Part shown: piece by piece, positions 12,401-25,700 of the stretch
Numbering within the stretch: the first letter of the stretch is position 1
Layout: every line of letters begins with the position of its first letter
Source: Sialis fuliginosa
Lineage: Eukaryota; Arthropoda; Insecta; Megaloptera; Sialidae
Direction: 5' to 3'
NCBI GenBank assembly: GCA_961205875.1
Contig: OY540814.1
Coordinates: 24,000,151-24,064,150 of the forward strand
Length of the DNA: 64,000 nucleotides
Translations under genes and position numbers: made by a program
Notes under the pieces: model-generated
The model's input: only the letters and a program-made list of their open reading frames with translations
What the model was told of the DNA's origin: nothing
Database searches by the model: none

Positions 12401-15400
12401 TTGTTGCGTATTAAAATTTCAGTTCATTCCAATTAATCACTCAGAAATCACAGTCCTTTAATAGAATACATCAAAAACACTCACTACTAGATCCTGTATT
12501 ATAATCATTTCCAATCTCCGAATTCTCAGAACTATTACTCTCCTCTTCACTTGTAATGCTTCCAGCCTCGGAACTAGTAATAGACCCCTCTCCCGGTATC
12601 GGAGTCTCCCCTTCCAAGTCCCCAATGTCTCCACTTTCCATGTAATTAGCGTTATCATACTTTTTATTTTCTACATCAGCTGTGTTCAACGTTGGACTCT
12701 GTCTACTGAAACCTCTGATATCTTCTGCATCGTAGAACTCACTGGCACTTACACAAGATGAACTGTAGCTTAAGGAATTCATGTGACGCCCCAACTGTAA
12801 AAATATATGCGTATAGTTTTACTAAATTTAGAATAGAACAATTTTTTGTAATTAAATAAACCTAGCAATAACTTCAGAAAAAATAGTCGGAATTAGGTTA
12901 AAAAAAAGTATATCGCAGCTGATTTTTTAGTTTTATTTATTTTTCATTAAGTTATAGAATCATGAAGGGGTACAAAAAATTCAAAGAGTAAAAAAAAATT
13001 TTAAAATAGCCTTCAACTTCAAAATCCTTTTTTCAGATATTTGTTATTCAATTTGAGAAAAAAAAATTCACAGGAAGTAAAGAAAGACAGAACAATGTTA
13101 AAAGAAAACACAAATAAACAATTCAATAAAATTTATTAGAAGCAACAAGCTAAAAATTTAAAGTAACGTAAAATATATATTTACAAACAAACTAACAAAA
13201 TACAGAACAAAATCTGTAACCAATTTATCACCACTGACAAAATTATAACCAAGGCTTTCGTATACAATTAAATATCAGTTTTTCTAAACACAGGCAAAAA
13301 AGGAAGAGTAAAAACTTTAAGGGAAGACACAAGGACAAATTGTAATTAAAAGGATGACATTTGACAACCTTATTATTATAAAAACTTGCTTTTAAAAGAA
13401 AAAAAGCAGTATTTTCGATTTGTCAGTTCGATGAAGAATTAGTGTAATACAAAATATACAAATCGATATTTTAAACATCTTATAAACAATTACACAATAA
13501 GCAACAAGGACGAAAAATACATTAACTCAACGTCAAAACGAAAATATGATAGAATTAGAAGATTGTTTATTTGATATAAAAATAAAATAACTCTTAACTG
13601 CAGGTATTGTAGTGAAAACCTTTAAGAAAACATATTTTTTCAGATTTTAAAATACCTCCATACGACCGTTATTTAATTTATCGTTTTTACATAAATAACC
13701 TTAAATAAATTTTACCATTATGAAAATCATTTTTCAAAAAAATTTTCTATTTGAAAAAAATCAGACTTTAAAAATAAACTAATATTTTTTAATACAATGA
13801 TATTCAAATTTGCTGGATTGGTAAAGAATATCATTAAGAAAACATAGTATTTTTTTCAGATTTTAAAATACATCCCTATCATCGTTATTCAATTTATCGT
13901 CGTTTTACGTAAAACATCATAAATAAATTTGATTGATATTAAAAATCAATTTTTCTCAAAATTTTTAATCTACAACTATATAATATTTTTACACAGATAG
14001 AAATATGATAATAAATACTATCTAACGACATTAAAAAAAACAGTCCTATTTAAAATTTAAAAAAATCAAACGTTAATATTTAAAAAATATATATATATAA
14101 ATATATATAAAATCTAATTAATATATTCAAATAAACAATCTTCTGTTAACAATAATTTAAACCAAAATTCAATTTACCATTTCCGAGGCAGGTCCAATAG
14201 AGCTCAGTTCCGATAGATCAGATATTTCGTGTACTTTGGCCAAGCGTGTCTTCATCTCCTGGTTTTGCTGCAACGCCTGGTTCAAACAGTTCTTCAGATG
14301 CCCAACCATATTTCCCAGACTTGACGACTGGTTGTTTGGGTTCATTGCCTCTGATTCTATAGCTGTCTTTAGTCGGCCTCTTTCGTTATTTAGAGTATAG
14401 AGGACTTCTTTCATACTACTGACCACTGAAAAGAAATGTATGGTTGAATCGTTTTTCTCTGTAATTGTGGTAAAAATGGTCGAAAATAAGTTGAAAAAAA
14501 AAAGCATTTAAAAGATTGAAATCTCTACTTTACAATGGTTTTTGCTGTTTCAAGAGTTGTTCAATTTCCATAGAGTTATAGGATTTTAAAGCAAACAAAA
14601 AAAAATCCATTTTCTCAAAAAAAATTTTCCAAAATTCTTAATGTCAGTTGAAAGAGTATAGTTTTAGCTTCAAAATCCTTTTTTAAATATGATTTTTGAT
14701 TTTTTTTTCACAGAATTATAAAACAAATAGAAAAAAATGGAAATTTTGTTGCAAACTTTCTCAAGGTAAATTTTTTTTTTTTAGGCAAAAACTTTAAATG
14801 CCATTTAAAAGTGTAAAGCATAAGCTTCAGAAAAAAATTTTGCATTAAATTCTGCAGGTAAAAAACATCTGACATGTGATTGTTCAATGATTCCTCGTGC
14901 TAAATTCACTGATACAGTATTCTCATTCATCACATTTTTTTATACAATTTTATTAGAAAATATCAATTTGAAAATCTTATTATCTTCGTGTTTTTAAAAT
15001 TCAATTTTTTAACAATTGCAATCAAAATTTAAATTATTCTGCTATAAAAATTAACATATGTAAATATCAAAAAGCATGTGTATTCAAACAATAGACTATG
15101 GTTACAACTTTTAAGGCAGATATATCTTCGTAAGGGAACTATTACAAAATTTCTAATAACCTTTTTTATAGAAAATTTACTGCTCTACAAAAAAGAGTCT
15201 ACAATTTTTACATAACGTGTCGTTTTTGATATATTTTGAAAAAATAATTTGGGGGGGTACCTTAATATTTCTTATACAAAATACTCACATGATTTTGTCA
15301 GTAAAATAAAGTCCTCTCGTAGCTGATTGTCAGGGGTGCTTATCAAGTATTGTCTTTCACTTATATTAGAAGAAATGCTAACATTTGCCGCCGACACTGC

Positions 15401-17336
15401 AGCTTGCAGATGTTCTGTGCCCGGCAAACTGTGGGGCCTAGCTACTGCAGCTACCAACGGCAAGTTAGCCACGATGCTAGAGTTCACTATCGTCGTCAGA
15501 GAGTTGTTACTCGCGCTCAAACCTGGCATGTTCTGCGGGGGTGTTGAGAGACCAGAAAAAGACGAACACTAAAATTTTAAGATACAAATACTACAACTGT
15601 TATTTCTCCAGTAGTTTTTACAGTGCTTACTGATAGAGGGGAGCAGTTTTCTGGATTGGGGTTCAGGCTTGATGTCAAATCAACACTGCTACCTTTAGAT
15701 GACTTCTTTTTCCTCAAACCAAACTTTTTCCTGTCTTTTTTAACATTTGGAGATGATCCTTCTGGGTTTAATGTCTAAAATAAGATTAGTTTTGTTAGTT
15801 CAGTCCTCAGATCTAAATCATTATTTTATACCATGTCAATTATTCCAGCCTCAACTTGAAAACTACAAATAAACCCAATTTTACGTCATATCTCCAGTTC
15901 TATTAGGGGTAGAGAAATAAATTTGGGCTCACTTTGTTCGTTATTATTTTATTTCTTTATTTGAATCATTAAAAAAAAGTTAAGAGACAAAATACAAAAA
16001 AAAATTACATTTTAGAGTGATTTTTGGACATTCAAACTTTGATTGACTGTATCTCCAAAACTAATTGTTGCAGTGTATTCTTTTTTTTTAAACTATCTTT
16101 GTAATTATTGTATAGGGAACAAAAAAGTATTGTATAGTTTAGTCAAATTTTACAACAGGGTTGGATATAAAATGCAAAATGTGAAAAATCGTACCTGTTT
16201 GTGGTTTTCAAGTTAACTCCATTTACTGGAGATTGGTCTATAATAACTGGAGTACATACACTTACTTCTATATCACATGTGCTACCAACAGTAGAATTAG
16301 CCTCTATGTGTTCTGCAATCTGCACAAGCTGGTCTACAGTGGCATGTATCTGTGACAGTTCCTTGCTGGTTGTCTCTAGCACCAACGCCGAGTCCACCAG
16401 CCACGCCGTTAGCCGTCCACTCGTGAACAGGTTAGATTTGATGTTACGCTGCAATGATCCTTCTCTGCTTAACACTTCCGGAGGCGTTAGAGGTAGTTCT
16501 GTTGAGAAATAAAGCTTAACTAGATATCCACGGTGATCCTAAAGTGATACTTACTGTTTCTGGCACTAGGGCCATCGATTTCATCCAAAATAGCCGTTGC
16601 AGTTTGATTCCGTATCAACGGCAGCTCTTTAGTCCCGTACGTCAGCAAATGTTGTTTATACAGTCTATGGACTTTCAATTGTTCAACCCAACAGTTGAAA
16701 GTTTCGATTGTTTTCGCTTTCAAATGGTAAATAAACTCTTCGGCGTCTATATCCAAACGTTTGCGCTTCTCTTTTGTGGATATTACAGAAAGCCCGATGT
16801 CTAAGGACCCGTGGAGTTTACCTCTGGCGATGTCTGTTGGATTTTTAGCATATACAAGTAGCCCTTTATCTAATACGAAGTAACGCTATAAAGAAATATA
16901 TGTTATTAATTTATCTCTCATCTTACTGTCAGTTTAAAATAATATATGCACTTACTTTATGCCATCCTTTCAATGGCCATTTACGTTTCTTATGCAAATA
17001 TCCTGAAAACTTATCAGGTTTAGTTTCAAAACGCTGCCCATCTTTCAGACTTTCCAGTATCTCCCACTCACTGCCTCGTCTCCGTGAGACCTTCTTCTTT
17101 CCACTAGTGTTCAGCTGCAGAAGTTCCTTCGGCTGTTCATGAATACCTGACTCTCCACTCAGACTGTTAGAGTCACCACTTGCATCCGAGTCAGTTCCAT
17201 CATTTTTAAGCACATCGGAAATGGTTAGTTGTGATCTAAGTTTCATCCTCGGCGGAGGCCGAGGAGATGTTTTTTTATCTTTTTGAAACATTTGGTTGTG
17301 ATCTTGTTGTAAGTAATATTTATTTTTCTCTGACAT
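9438..17336 (-). CDS. OSBPL6: Oxysterol-binding protein-related protein (ORP3/6/7 clade), 12 exons, 1033 aa
   Basis: Exons in coding order: 17336-16956, 16885-16555, 16498-16266, 15774-15631, 15568-15289, 14425-14178, 12794-12485, 11683-11505, 11449-11237, 11062-10715, 10655-10330, 9546-9438. They join to 3102 nt in one frame. The start is supported by an in-frame stop four codons upstream (17346-17348). Seen: a PH domain at about residues 105-230 with [15 protein letters not shown], a Ser-rich linker, a FFAT-type motif EFYDAED at residues 558-564, and a C-terminal sterol-binding domain with [10 protein letters not shown] and the family signature EQVSHHPP at about 772-779. The protein ends in a [13 protein letters not shown] tail. 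Known for the family: lipid exchange (sterol or phosphatidylserine against PI4P) at ER contact sites, with the FFAT motif binding VAP. PH sequence and domain order favour the ORP3/6/7 branch, but which of the three cannot be decided. Exon 3 has a second, downstream donor at 16194 that breaks frame, so the GTAAGT donor at 16265 was chosen. Confidence 0.93.
9725..9842. repeat. AT-only palindromic low-complexity tract
   Basis: The run is almost pure A/T with symmetric ATTATA/TATAAT blocks, in the last intron of the ORP gene. It probably originated by slippage. Confidence 0.6.
9855..10310 (-). repeat. Dispersed repeat family A, minus-oriented copy
   Basis: It contains GTTAAGTGTCTATAGAT twice (9916 and 10291) and GGCCAAGACTAGTGCCAGTA (10045 onward), matching the copies at 23430, 34290 and 41130 in reverse orientation. 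It lies in the last intron of the ORP gene, ending beside the exon at 10330. Confidence 0.65.
11960..12475 (+). repeat. Three tandem family-B arms in an ORP intron
   Basis: The pattern CTCCTGTTTGATGACA, followed by AACTATAAATCACA and an AAATTTCAAAT..TTTAAGTAAA end, recurs at about 11973, 12148 (degenerate) and 12318. The array stops about 5 nt from the splice donor of exon 7 (exon end 12485). Confidence 0.6.
12800..14170. other. AT-rich intron 6 of the ORP gene, no gene seen
   Basis: About 1.4 kb of AT-rich sequence with degenerate repeats. No conserved coding block or RNA gene was recognised. Confidence 0.6.
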
Positions 17337-19745
17337 ATTAATTGATTAGATAACACCATAGACATCAAGGTAAACGCTTATCATTATTTATATATTATAT
17401 TAATTCGTCACGATAAATGCTATATCAATACACTACTTTACTTTAAATAACTGCATTAAATTTCAGCTACATCATTTTGAGCCCGAGATTTTTAACCTAT
17501 CTACGTCACTCTACTTTTCTCTCTCTATTTTACATACAACTGTCATTGAGAAACAGCTGAGTTATATTTGATAGCTGACATAATTTAACAACTTATTGAT
17601 TTCAATTTATAACACTTTTATTTGTTATTAGTGTTTTATAAATGATCGTTACATGATGCTTTACGTAATTATTTATAAATATTATTTTGTAAAAAGATAC
17701 AGCATTTTTAGTTCAGTTCGTTAGTTGCACTTGGAATTTAATTGTTGATTGTTGAAGTGTCGTGATAAATAGAACTAAAGTGAAGTTAATGTTGGCAATT
17801 CTATAGTAAGTGGTTTTTCTATATATGTATGTATATATTTCAAAATTTCCTAACTTTTAAAAACAATACATCAACAGAGGTAGATTTTACGATTTCTGTG
17901 TTTAAAAATCGTGTTTCTCTCGATATCGACATTAGTTTAAAAATAACAGGTTATCTGCAATTACTATTTGTTTTAAATTGAATATTAATATATTTATATC
18001 AATATCAGGTTTTAAAATGCGTGTTTTCGATATCAAAATATGCATTTATTAGGATTGAAATATTTATTTCGATTATTAAATTAAATATCATATAATTAAA
18101 ACCCGGCAGCTAAATAAAGATATATCTCAATACCGATATCAAATTGGGTTAATTATTTTGCTAGTAAAAGTTGTAAAAACGTGTGTAAATTTATTAATAA
18201 CCGAAAAAATGTATTTTTGTAACTTATTTTGAAATTTGTGCCAAATACAATAGATGAAAAACACGTGTAATCTATGTAAATGCTTAACGCACGGGGGTGT
18301 CACTCTAGTGGTAAAATTGGAAACACAGTTTGACATTAACGGGTGTAGGGATCTCAGGGGCATGGGCGGTAAGGGGATGCCGGGTGATGGGATCTCAGAC
18401 GTATGAGAGGTAAGAGGAAGTGTCTTGCACAACAGTACAACGTTGATAAAAATTTTGCAACGATGTAAAAAGTTTAGACATGAAGGAAGATGCGAAGTAT
18501 TCTAAAATGGCGTATAGAACTTCGGGAAGTGTATCGTTTGCAAAACGTTGACGTTATTTTTTAATATTAATGTAAGTATTTAATTATTATTAGTTTTTCT
18601 ATTACATATGACTGATTTGCTTCTTTATTTTAATTTATGTGTTGAGATACAACTTTGAATTGAACTTATTTTTATTAAAAACAAGTATAAATATTTTTAT
18701 GTTAATAATTAAACTTATAATTTAATGAAATTTATTCTTCACTTTACAGACACTACATACATCATATTTCCTGATCTTGAAGATAAAGAAACATTAAGAA
18801 TATTGGTATGTACTCAAGTTTGATGTGTTTTTATAATTAAGGCTCAAGTCCGACTAGCCACTTCCAGCAACTAAAATATGGCTCAATGTTGCCAAGTAAC
18901 AGCCACTGCCAGTGACAGTATGCCTTCAAAACTCGACTTCAGTTTGTTTTCAACTTCGAGCCATTTTTTAGTGACTTGAAGTGTCTGAGTTGAGCCTAAC
19001 TTACGAGAACTAGCACCTTTGAAATATCAGGAAAACTAACATGTTTAACATATTTTAAAGAAAATTAACATGTTTAAAATATGCAGTGAGTTATCAAAAA
19101 TGCTAGATAACGTGGTGAGAAATAAAATGTGCTAATTTTCATGGCAAAATATCATACATGCTAGTTTTCGTAAGAAATAAAACGTGCTAGTCTTAATAAC
19201 GCAATTGAAATAATGTAATATTGTACTTGAAATATATAAATTTTGTGAATTAAGTGTAAAAAAATGTAAATCAAGTAATTTGTCATAGTTAATAAACATT
19301 AATTAAAACAATTTTGTATTTTTATTTCATTAATCTTAATATAAGAATATTTTATTTATTCCTTAATAATCCGTGATGTTTTATTGTGTCTGACATAATT
19401 TGTGCATTTAATTTTTTGTACAATAAAAAATATTGTTTAACATAATAAAACATCATGGGTTGTATAGGTTAGGTTTAATTTCAATAAACAGAAAACATAT
19501 GTGGATTTCAAATATTCGTATACTGGTACATGATTGGTTCAGAGTATATATATTCCCAACCAATCAGAACCGTCGCACCTCTTAATGTCAAACGATGTTT
19601 CCAGTAAAATAACGTTGAGTGTCGCTTCTGTATATTTATTATTCTGTGGCTTAACGTTGGTAGTAAATAAAAAAATCCCTAAGAAGAAAGCCACGCCATT
19701 TTGGTTTTCATGTTATGTGAAAGTAGAAGGTGTTTATGAATTATC
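17337..19745. other. Head-to-head intergenic region between the ORP gene and Psi
   Basis: It must hold both promoters and 5' untranslated exons. A GTAAGT donor at 18571 after a non-repetitive stretch (18480-18570) could end a 5' untranslated exon of Psi. No TATA or other core element could be assigned with confidence. Confidence 0.5.
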
Positions 19746-22700
19746 ATGGGTGATTATTCTGCAGTCGCACCGCCACAAAATTTTAATCAATCTACTGCTT
19801 TTGCTGCCGCACTTCAAAGAGCTAAACAGGTCTCTATTTAACACTTTTCAAATAGACATATTTAATGGTACAAATTCTGAGTATTTCCATCGATATCCGC
19901 GTGTACAATTATTTAACCGAGTTTTCATCATTTTCGTAGATCGCAGCAAAAATTAATCCAGCGGGAGGTAGCGCAGGCCCGAGCGAGTCTGGGAGACAGA
20001 AAAGGCCGCTGGATGAGGGAGGCCCTGAACCGGAACCTAAAAAGCTGGCTAGCTTAGATTTTGGAAACAGTTCAATGGCACCTCCAGGCAGTAAGTTATT
20101 TTCACTTTATTCTTATACTTTTGCAGGTTTAATATCATTTAGTTCAGTTTTAATGCTAAAATATATCAATGTTTTCAAAACAAAACTAAATTTATGCCAC
20201 AACAGGAATTTATTTCTTTGTTATTTTCTATTGATTTTTATTTGATTCCCTCCATAAATAAATGTATTTATTATTTTTGTAAACCCTTTCAACTACATGT
20301 TTATAAATAGACTATCCCAGCTTCGGAAGACCAGGCAATTTTTTTATAAACGGATGAACTCTGAGAACTCGAACAATGACTGTTTTTCATATATTTTCCT
20401 TCGATGACGTCTATGAATATTTTTTGTGTCGCTTTATAGGACCAACAACAACTTTAACTGTATTTTGTTCAAATTTCATTCTGTTACTTTTACACATTGT
20501 TGAATTTTGATGTTCATAAGATTCAAATAGTTTTGAATCTTAAATGATGTACTGAGTTTTTGACCTTGGCGACTTGCAATCTTGGAAAGTAGTATCACCT
20601 TTTCTATTGACCCCATGACCAAGATAGTTATTATCAATATTATAGAAGAGACGATTCCCAATAAATTTGTCTCAAACATTGTTTTGTACGTTGAATACTT
20701 TCTGAGATACGTCTGTACGTATGCATGCATGTATTAACAGTGTCTTGGAAAAAAATCAACTATAATTAAGACAAAAGTTGCTGGGAATTGTCTCTTATAT
20801 ATTATAGTTAATAAGTATCTTGATCGTGGAGCCAACCAGAAAAAAGATATTACAAATAATCCATTTTTGCGGCAACTCAAGGTCGAAAGCTCAATAATTA
20901 AATATCAAAACTCCTGGATTTAATTACCTATTGACTGGGCAATTGAGCTTTCCAACAATCTGTATAAAGTAAGTCTAAGTCAGGCCGTTTACGAAAAAAT
21001 CGCCTGAAGACAGGACAGCCTGTGTATTTAATATTGATTACGTTATAAATGTAAGGTTAGCATGTACGGATGTTTTTATTTGTGTGATGTACATCCTCCT
21101 GTAGGTGGTGACGTGGGCCCTTCACGCTCCTCTGGGGCTGCCAGAGGGCAAGCGGGGTTGGGCGGGGGGGTCAGTAGTGGCGGTCCCGCTTTGGTCAACG
21201 AAGAAATATCGGTACCGGACAAAATGGTCGGACTACGTGAGTTGAACAGATTAAATAGCGGTCTCGTTCACGTTCAACAGATATAGAGTCGTGAAGTGTG
21301 ATTTTTTTCCCCCCTCCTCTCTGTAAATGATTTTAATTATTTAAATCTTTAAATAATGTAAAGCTGAAGCGTTAGTCTTATCATTTATTCAATAACTGAA
21401 AATGTTTTATTTACATTCTTGTAATAATTAATTTTAATTTGTTATTTAAGAGATAGTTAAACAATAGATAATTTAATTTTTTTTAAATGTTAAAAATTAT
21501 TAACTAATCAATTTCTTTTAAAACTGTATGTCAGATCTTTTTCAAATTGCAGATATCACTTTTACTACATAATTAAAACTCATGTTTTTATCTTTAACTA
21601 TGTATAGAAGTAAATCTGTTTCATAGAGGCTGAAACACATTAATATTGCCTCGCTAATTTTCTTATTTATTGTAAAATTTGACGCACGCTTCAAGCTTTG
21701 TCTATATGATAAATATTTGGTGCTCCATTTCAGTCAAGGCCTGAAAATATAACTTCATTATAATCGTTCTGAATTTTTTAATTTAAAATTAAACTCTCAT
21801 TTTGAGAGCCTGTAATTCTTGTACCTGATTTTACGGAACCCTTTACAGAAAAGCCTGTAAATTAAAACTTTATCCTCACTTCAAGCTTTGTCTGTACTTC
21901 TTGAGCCTCTTATTATGGGACCTTTTACAGTCAAAGCCCCAAAATTTAAGCTCTAACTACTAAAAACAGAATCAATTTGTTGCTGAATTTTGTTATTAAA
22001 AAGGCTTTCACTGTTTCTTTAAGCATTATCTGTATGGCAGATACCCCATATTATGGAGCCCATAATAGTCGAGAACCTCTAAATATAGTACTATAAAATA
22101 TATAGGTTTGCCTGTAGTTTTTGTGCCCCGTATAATGGGGTTCTTTACAGTGAAGTGTAAATAAGACTGATCTGTTGAGCGTGCGGGCCGTATACGATAC
22201 CAATTGGGCCGCACTGGGCTGCTATAAAGTGAGACACTCGTGTTTGGTTGTAGTTATCGGTCGTGGCGGAGAACAGATAACCCGTCTGCAGACCAAGACA
22301 GGATGTAAAATCCAAATGGCCGTGGACTCGAATGGGCAGCCGGAGCGCATGTGCTCCCTGCTGGGGCCGCAGGCCGCTGTCCAGATGGCCAAAGACATGA
22401 TATTTAGTATAATAGAAATGCACCAAAGAGGCGGCCGGCACGACCCCCCGCAGCAGCATAGCGCTGGCAATAGCCCCGTCATGGGTGGTTCAGGTAAACT
22501 GCTGTGTTGTAGCCGCGGCCAGCTTGTTGCTCGTCGTATACAGCGTATCTTGGAATAAACTACCCCTCCCAACCCCATCCTCCCTTCCCCCCACCCAGTT
22601 GTTATAAAAAAGTATCCTAAAACATTTTTATTACCTCTGTCTTAATAACACATTCCTTTTTGTAATTCATTGATCACAGTTTATGGATAATTTAAAGACA

Positions 22701-25700
22701 CGTGTTGTTTGAGTATTTATTTGAATGCTCATTATTTATTACGATATTTAATTCTGAAAATTATTGTATTTCATATGTACTAATATATCTAGTCGAGCAG
22801 TTAACATGCTAGATTGGGAACGCGGCAAACTGTGGTTCAAATCTTGATTTTAGAATTTTACTTTTTATTTTTAGTTAGCAATTGTTTTTTATTTTTATTA
22901 ATTTCTTGTAGATATTTTGCTTATCTCTCGTTTAAACTTACATTTTTTTTTTTTTTTTGGAAAAACATATTATTGATAAGTTGATAACACATGTTTCTGG
23001 ATTAAATATATTTTGTAGGTAAATTCAATGATTTATTTATGAAGTTAGATTCATTAATAAAATCTAATAATTAGTTTGTTACAAAAAACTTCATAAATAA
23101 ATCATTGCATTTACCTACATAATATAATTTAATCTAGAAACATGTGTTATCGATAATAATATATTTTACCTAAAAAAAATCAAAGTTTAAACGAAAGATA
23201 AAATTCTTAAATCAAGATTCGAACCACAGTTTGCTGCGTTCCCAAACTATCATGTTAACCGCTCGGCCACATATATTAGTACATATGAAATATAACAATT
23301 ATCAGAATTAAATACCATTATTAATGAGTATTCAAATAACACATGTCTTTTTATTTTTAATCTAGTTTTACCTCCCAAAAGCTAAATGAAATCCTCGATC
23401 TATAAACTGTGTCGTCCTCTTATTAGAAATATTTGTTGATATTTGATTACAACCATTACTGAATCATAATCTATAGACACTTAACTGTAAAACAGCTTAC
23501 TTTGATGACAATCAGCCAATGGGTGTTAAAATGGTGGATATTTAAACTAATTATTATTGTAATCTATTTATTATTGTATTATCATAACATCTGCTTTACA
23601 TTGTTTTGAATTTTACAATTCTTTTATAACTTTTGTCTTGGTACTTATTATTTTGTGAGAACTTGAGTTATATGGGTTTCAATCATGTTGAAATATTTCT
23701 TTTCAAAAATCTTATTTATTTTTGCGTTTTCAATGAATTAAAAACGTTAATTTGAATTTTAAAGATTTCTTCCTGAAAACTATTAAGGACCCTATTATCT
23801 ACAGATTGAAATTACAATCATTTACCCAACAAAGTTAAGAGTGGTATTTAATTAATGGAATGAAGCTTTTAAGGGGTATATGATTTTAAAAATTATATTG
23901 ATACAGTAATTAAAAGTTTCATATGAAGTCAGGTAGCGGTGGGGGGGGGGGGGGGGTAATTATTCTGAAACATGCTGTATATCATTAGATGACGACTCTT
24001 GGAACGCTTTGTTACGTTTGTATCAAATTGGTTGATAAGTTTGTTTGTTTTCTATACTTAAATTAATATTTGATTGTTTGTGTTAATTTAATTCTATCGC
24101 ACATGTAGAGAAAATATCTAAAAAAAAAAAAAACTGTCAGTGTAGGAGAAAAAAATATTTTATGATTATACTTTGTGTTTTGTGTCTCGAGAAAGAAACT
24201 AACAAACTTGTCAATCAATCAGATATGTTAATACTTTGAGTATTTCTCAGATAATTGTTTTTTCAATGACCTATACTTATTACGGTCAAAATATAAGTAA
24301 TTGTTAGTACTCAAAGTTTTAATTGTTTATTTGCACTACCATCTTAGAGCAGTTTTATTATAAATACAATAAAATAAATAAATATAAATTAAGAGGAAAA
24401 TAATTTCATCATATTATAACATTTGTTCTTCATGTTTCATTTTTTATATTAGTGCGTTTATTATTGAGTTTTTTAAAAGCTTTCTCATTTGAATATAGTT
24501 TAATATATCGTCCCCTGCAAGGTAAAGTACGATACTTTACCTTGTAAGGGACGACATGCATGTGTTCTTTATTTGATATATTCTTGCGTTGATATGTTAC
24601 ATTACAAGCGATTTGTTTTGTCCAGATATTTTTATGTAGGTTTACAATTGAGGCAATTAAAAGTTACCCTTCTCTTGTGACTGGTTTTTATTTTTTGTTT
24701 AACATATACAGGGTTAGCCAAAAGTAATTGTAAAGGGAAATTAGTTTATTTTGTTCTTCATAACCACACAACTGCAATGACATACAGGCCATTTTTGGTA
24801 CCATTGGAAAGGTTTTTCTTTGGTATGACATAAATTCAATTAATTTATTCTTTTAAATACACAACAGTAAAGAGAAAATATCTTTCCAATGATACCAAAT
24901 ATGACCTATATTGCGATTTAGAAAAAAAAGTTTTATAATGTCATGACTGTGTAGACATGAAGAAAAAAACAATTGAATGACCTAAAAAGTGTGCTTGAAA
25001 TTTTATTAAAACGCCTGATCCTTACTTTTAAATATCCCTGCATAGTTACTTAATTCCTAAAATATAGTGACTGTTAAGGGTTAAATCAAATTTTGCAAAA
25101 TATCTTAATTCTATATTTTGCTTGTAAAGTATACATCGTTCTCAAATACGACCCTAACATATTTAATGATGTCTACAGGAGGCAGCGGTGGTAGTGGAAA
25201 CAGTCAAGGAGGCGGTGGAGGAGGAGGTGGCAGCCAAGGAGGTGGAAGCCAAGGCGGTGGAGGAATGACACACGTTGAGATAATGGTCCCAGGGCCCAAA
25301 GTAGGCCTGATCATTGGCAAGGGCGGCGAGACAATCAAACAGCTCCAGGGCAAGTCCGGAGCAAAGATGGTTGTGATACAGGATGGGCCAAACCCAGAGG
25401 CGGAGAAACCGCTGCGTATCAGCGGGAACCCGCAGGAAGTAGAGTACGCCAAGCAACTTGTGTACGAGCTAATAGCCGAGAAAGAGATGCAGTCTTCAAA
25501 TAGAGGCATGCGAGGAGGAGGAGGAGGTGGTGGCGGCGGCGGGAGGAACCAGGACAGAGGGAATGGTGGAGGTGGAGGTGGCATGATGGGAGGAGGCGGG
25601 TATGATGATGACTATGGACACGGCGGCGGTGGTATGGGCGGGGGAGGAGGAGGAGGAGGCGGAAACGGAGGAGATGGAGTTGAAGTAAGTATTAAAAAAA

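Noticed and set aside
22827..23275. Possible functional tRNA genes
   Set aside because: Boxes A and B are present but the T-stem and acceptor stem do not pair. This is better explained as tRNA-derived repeat arms.
25204..25584. Minus-strand proline-rich reading frame
   Set aside because: It is the antisense of the glycine-rich linker and KH2 exon of Psi.
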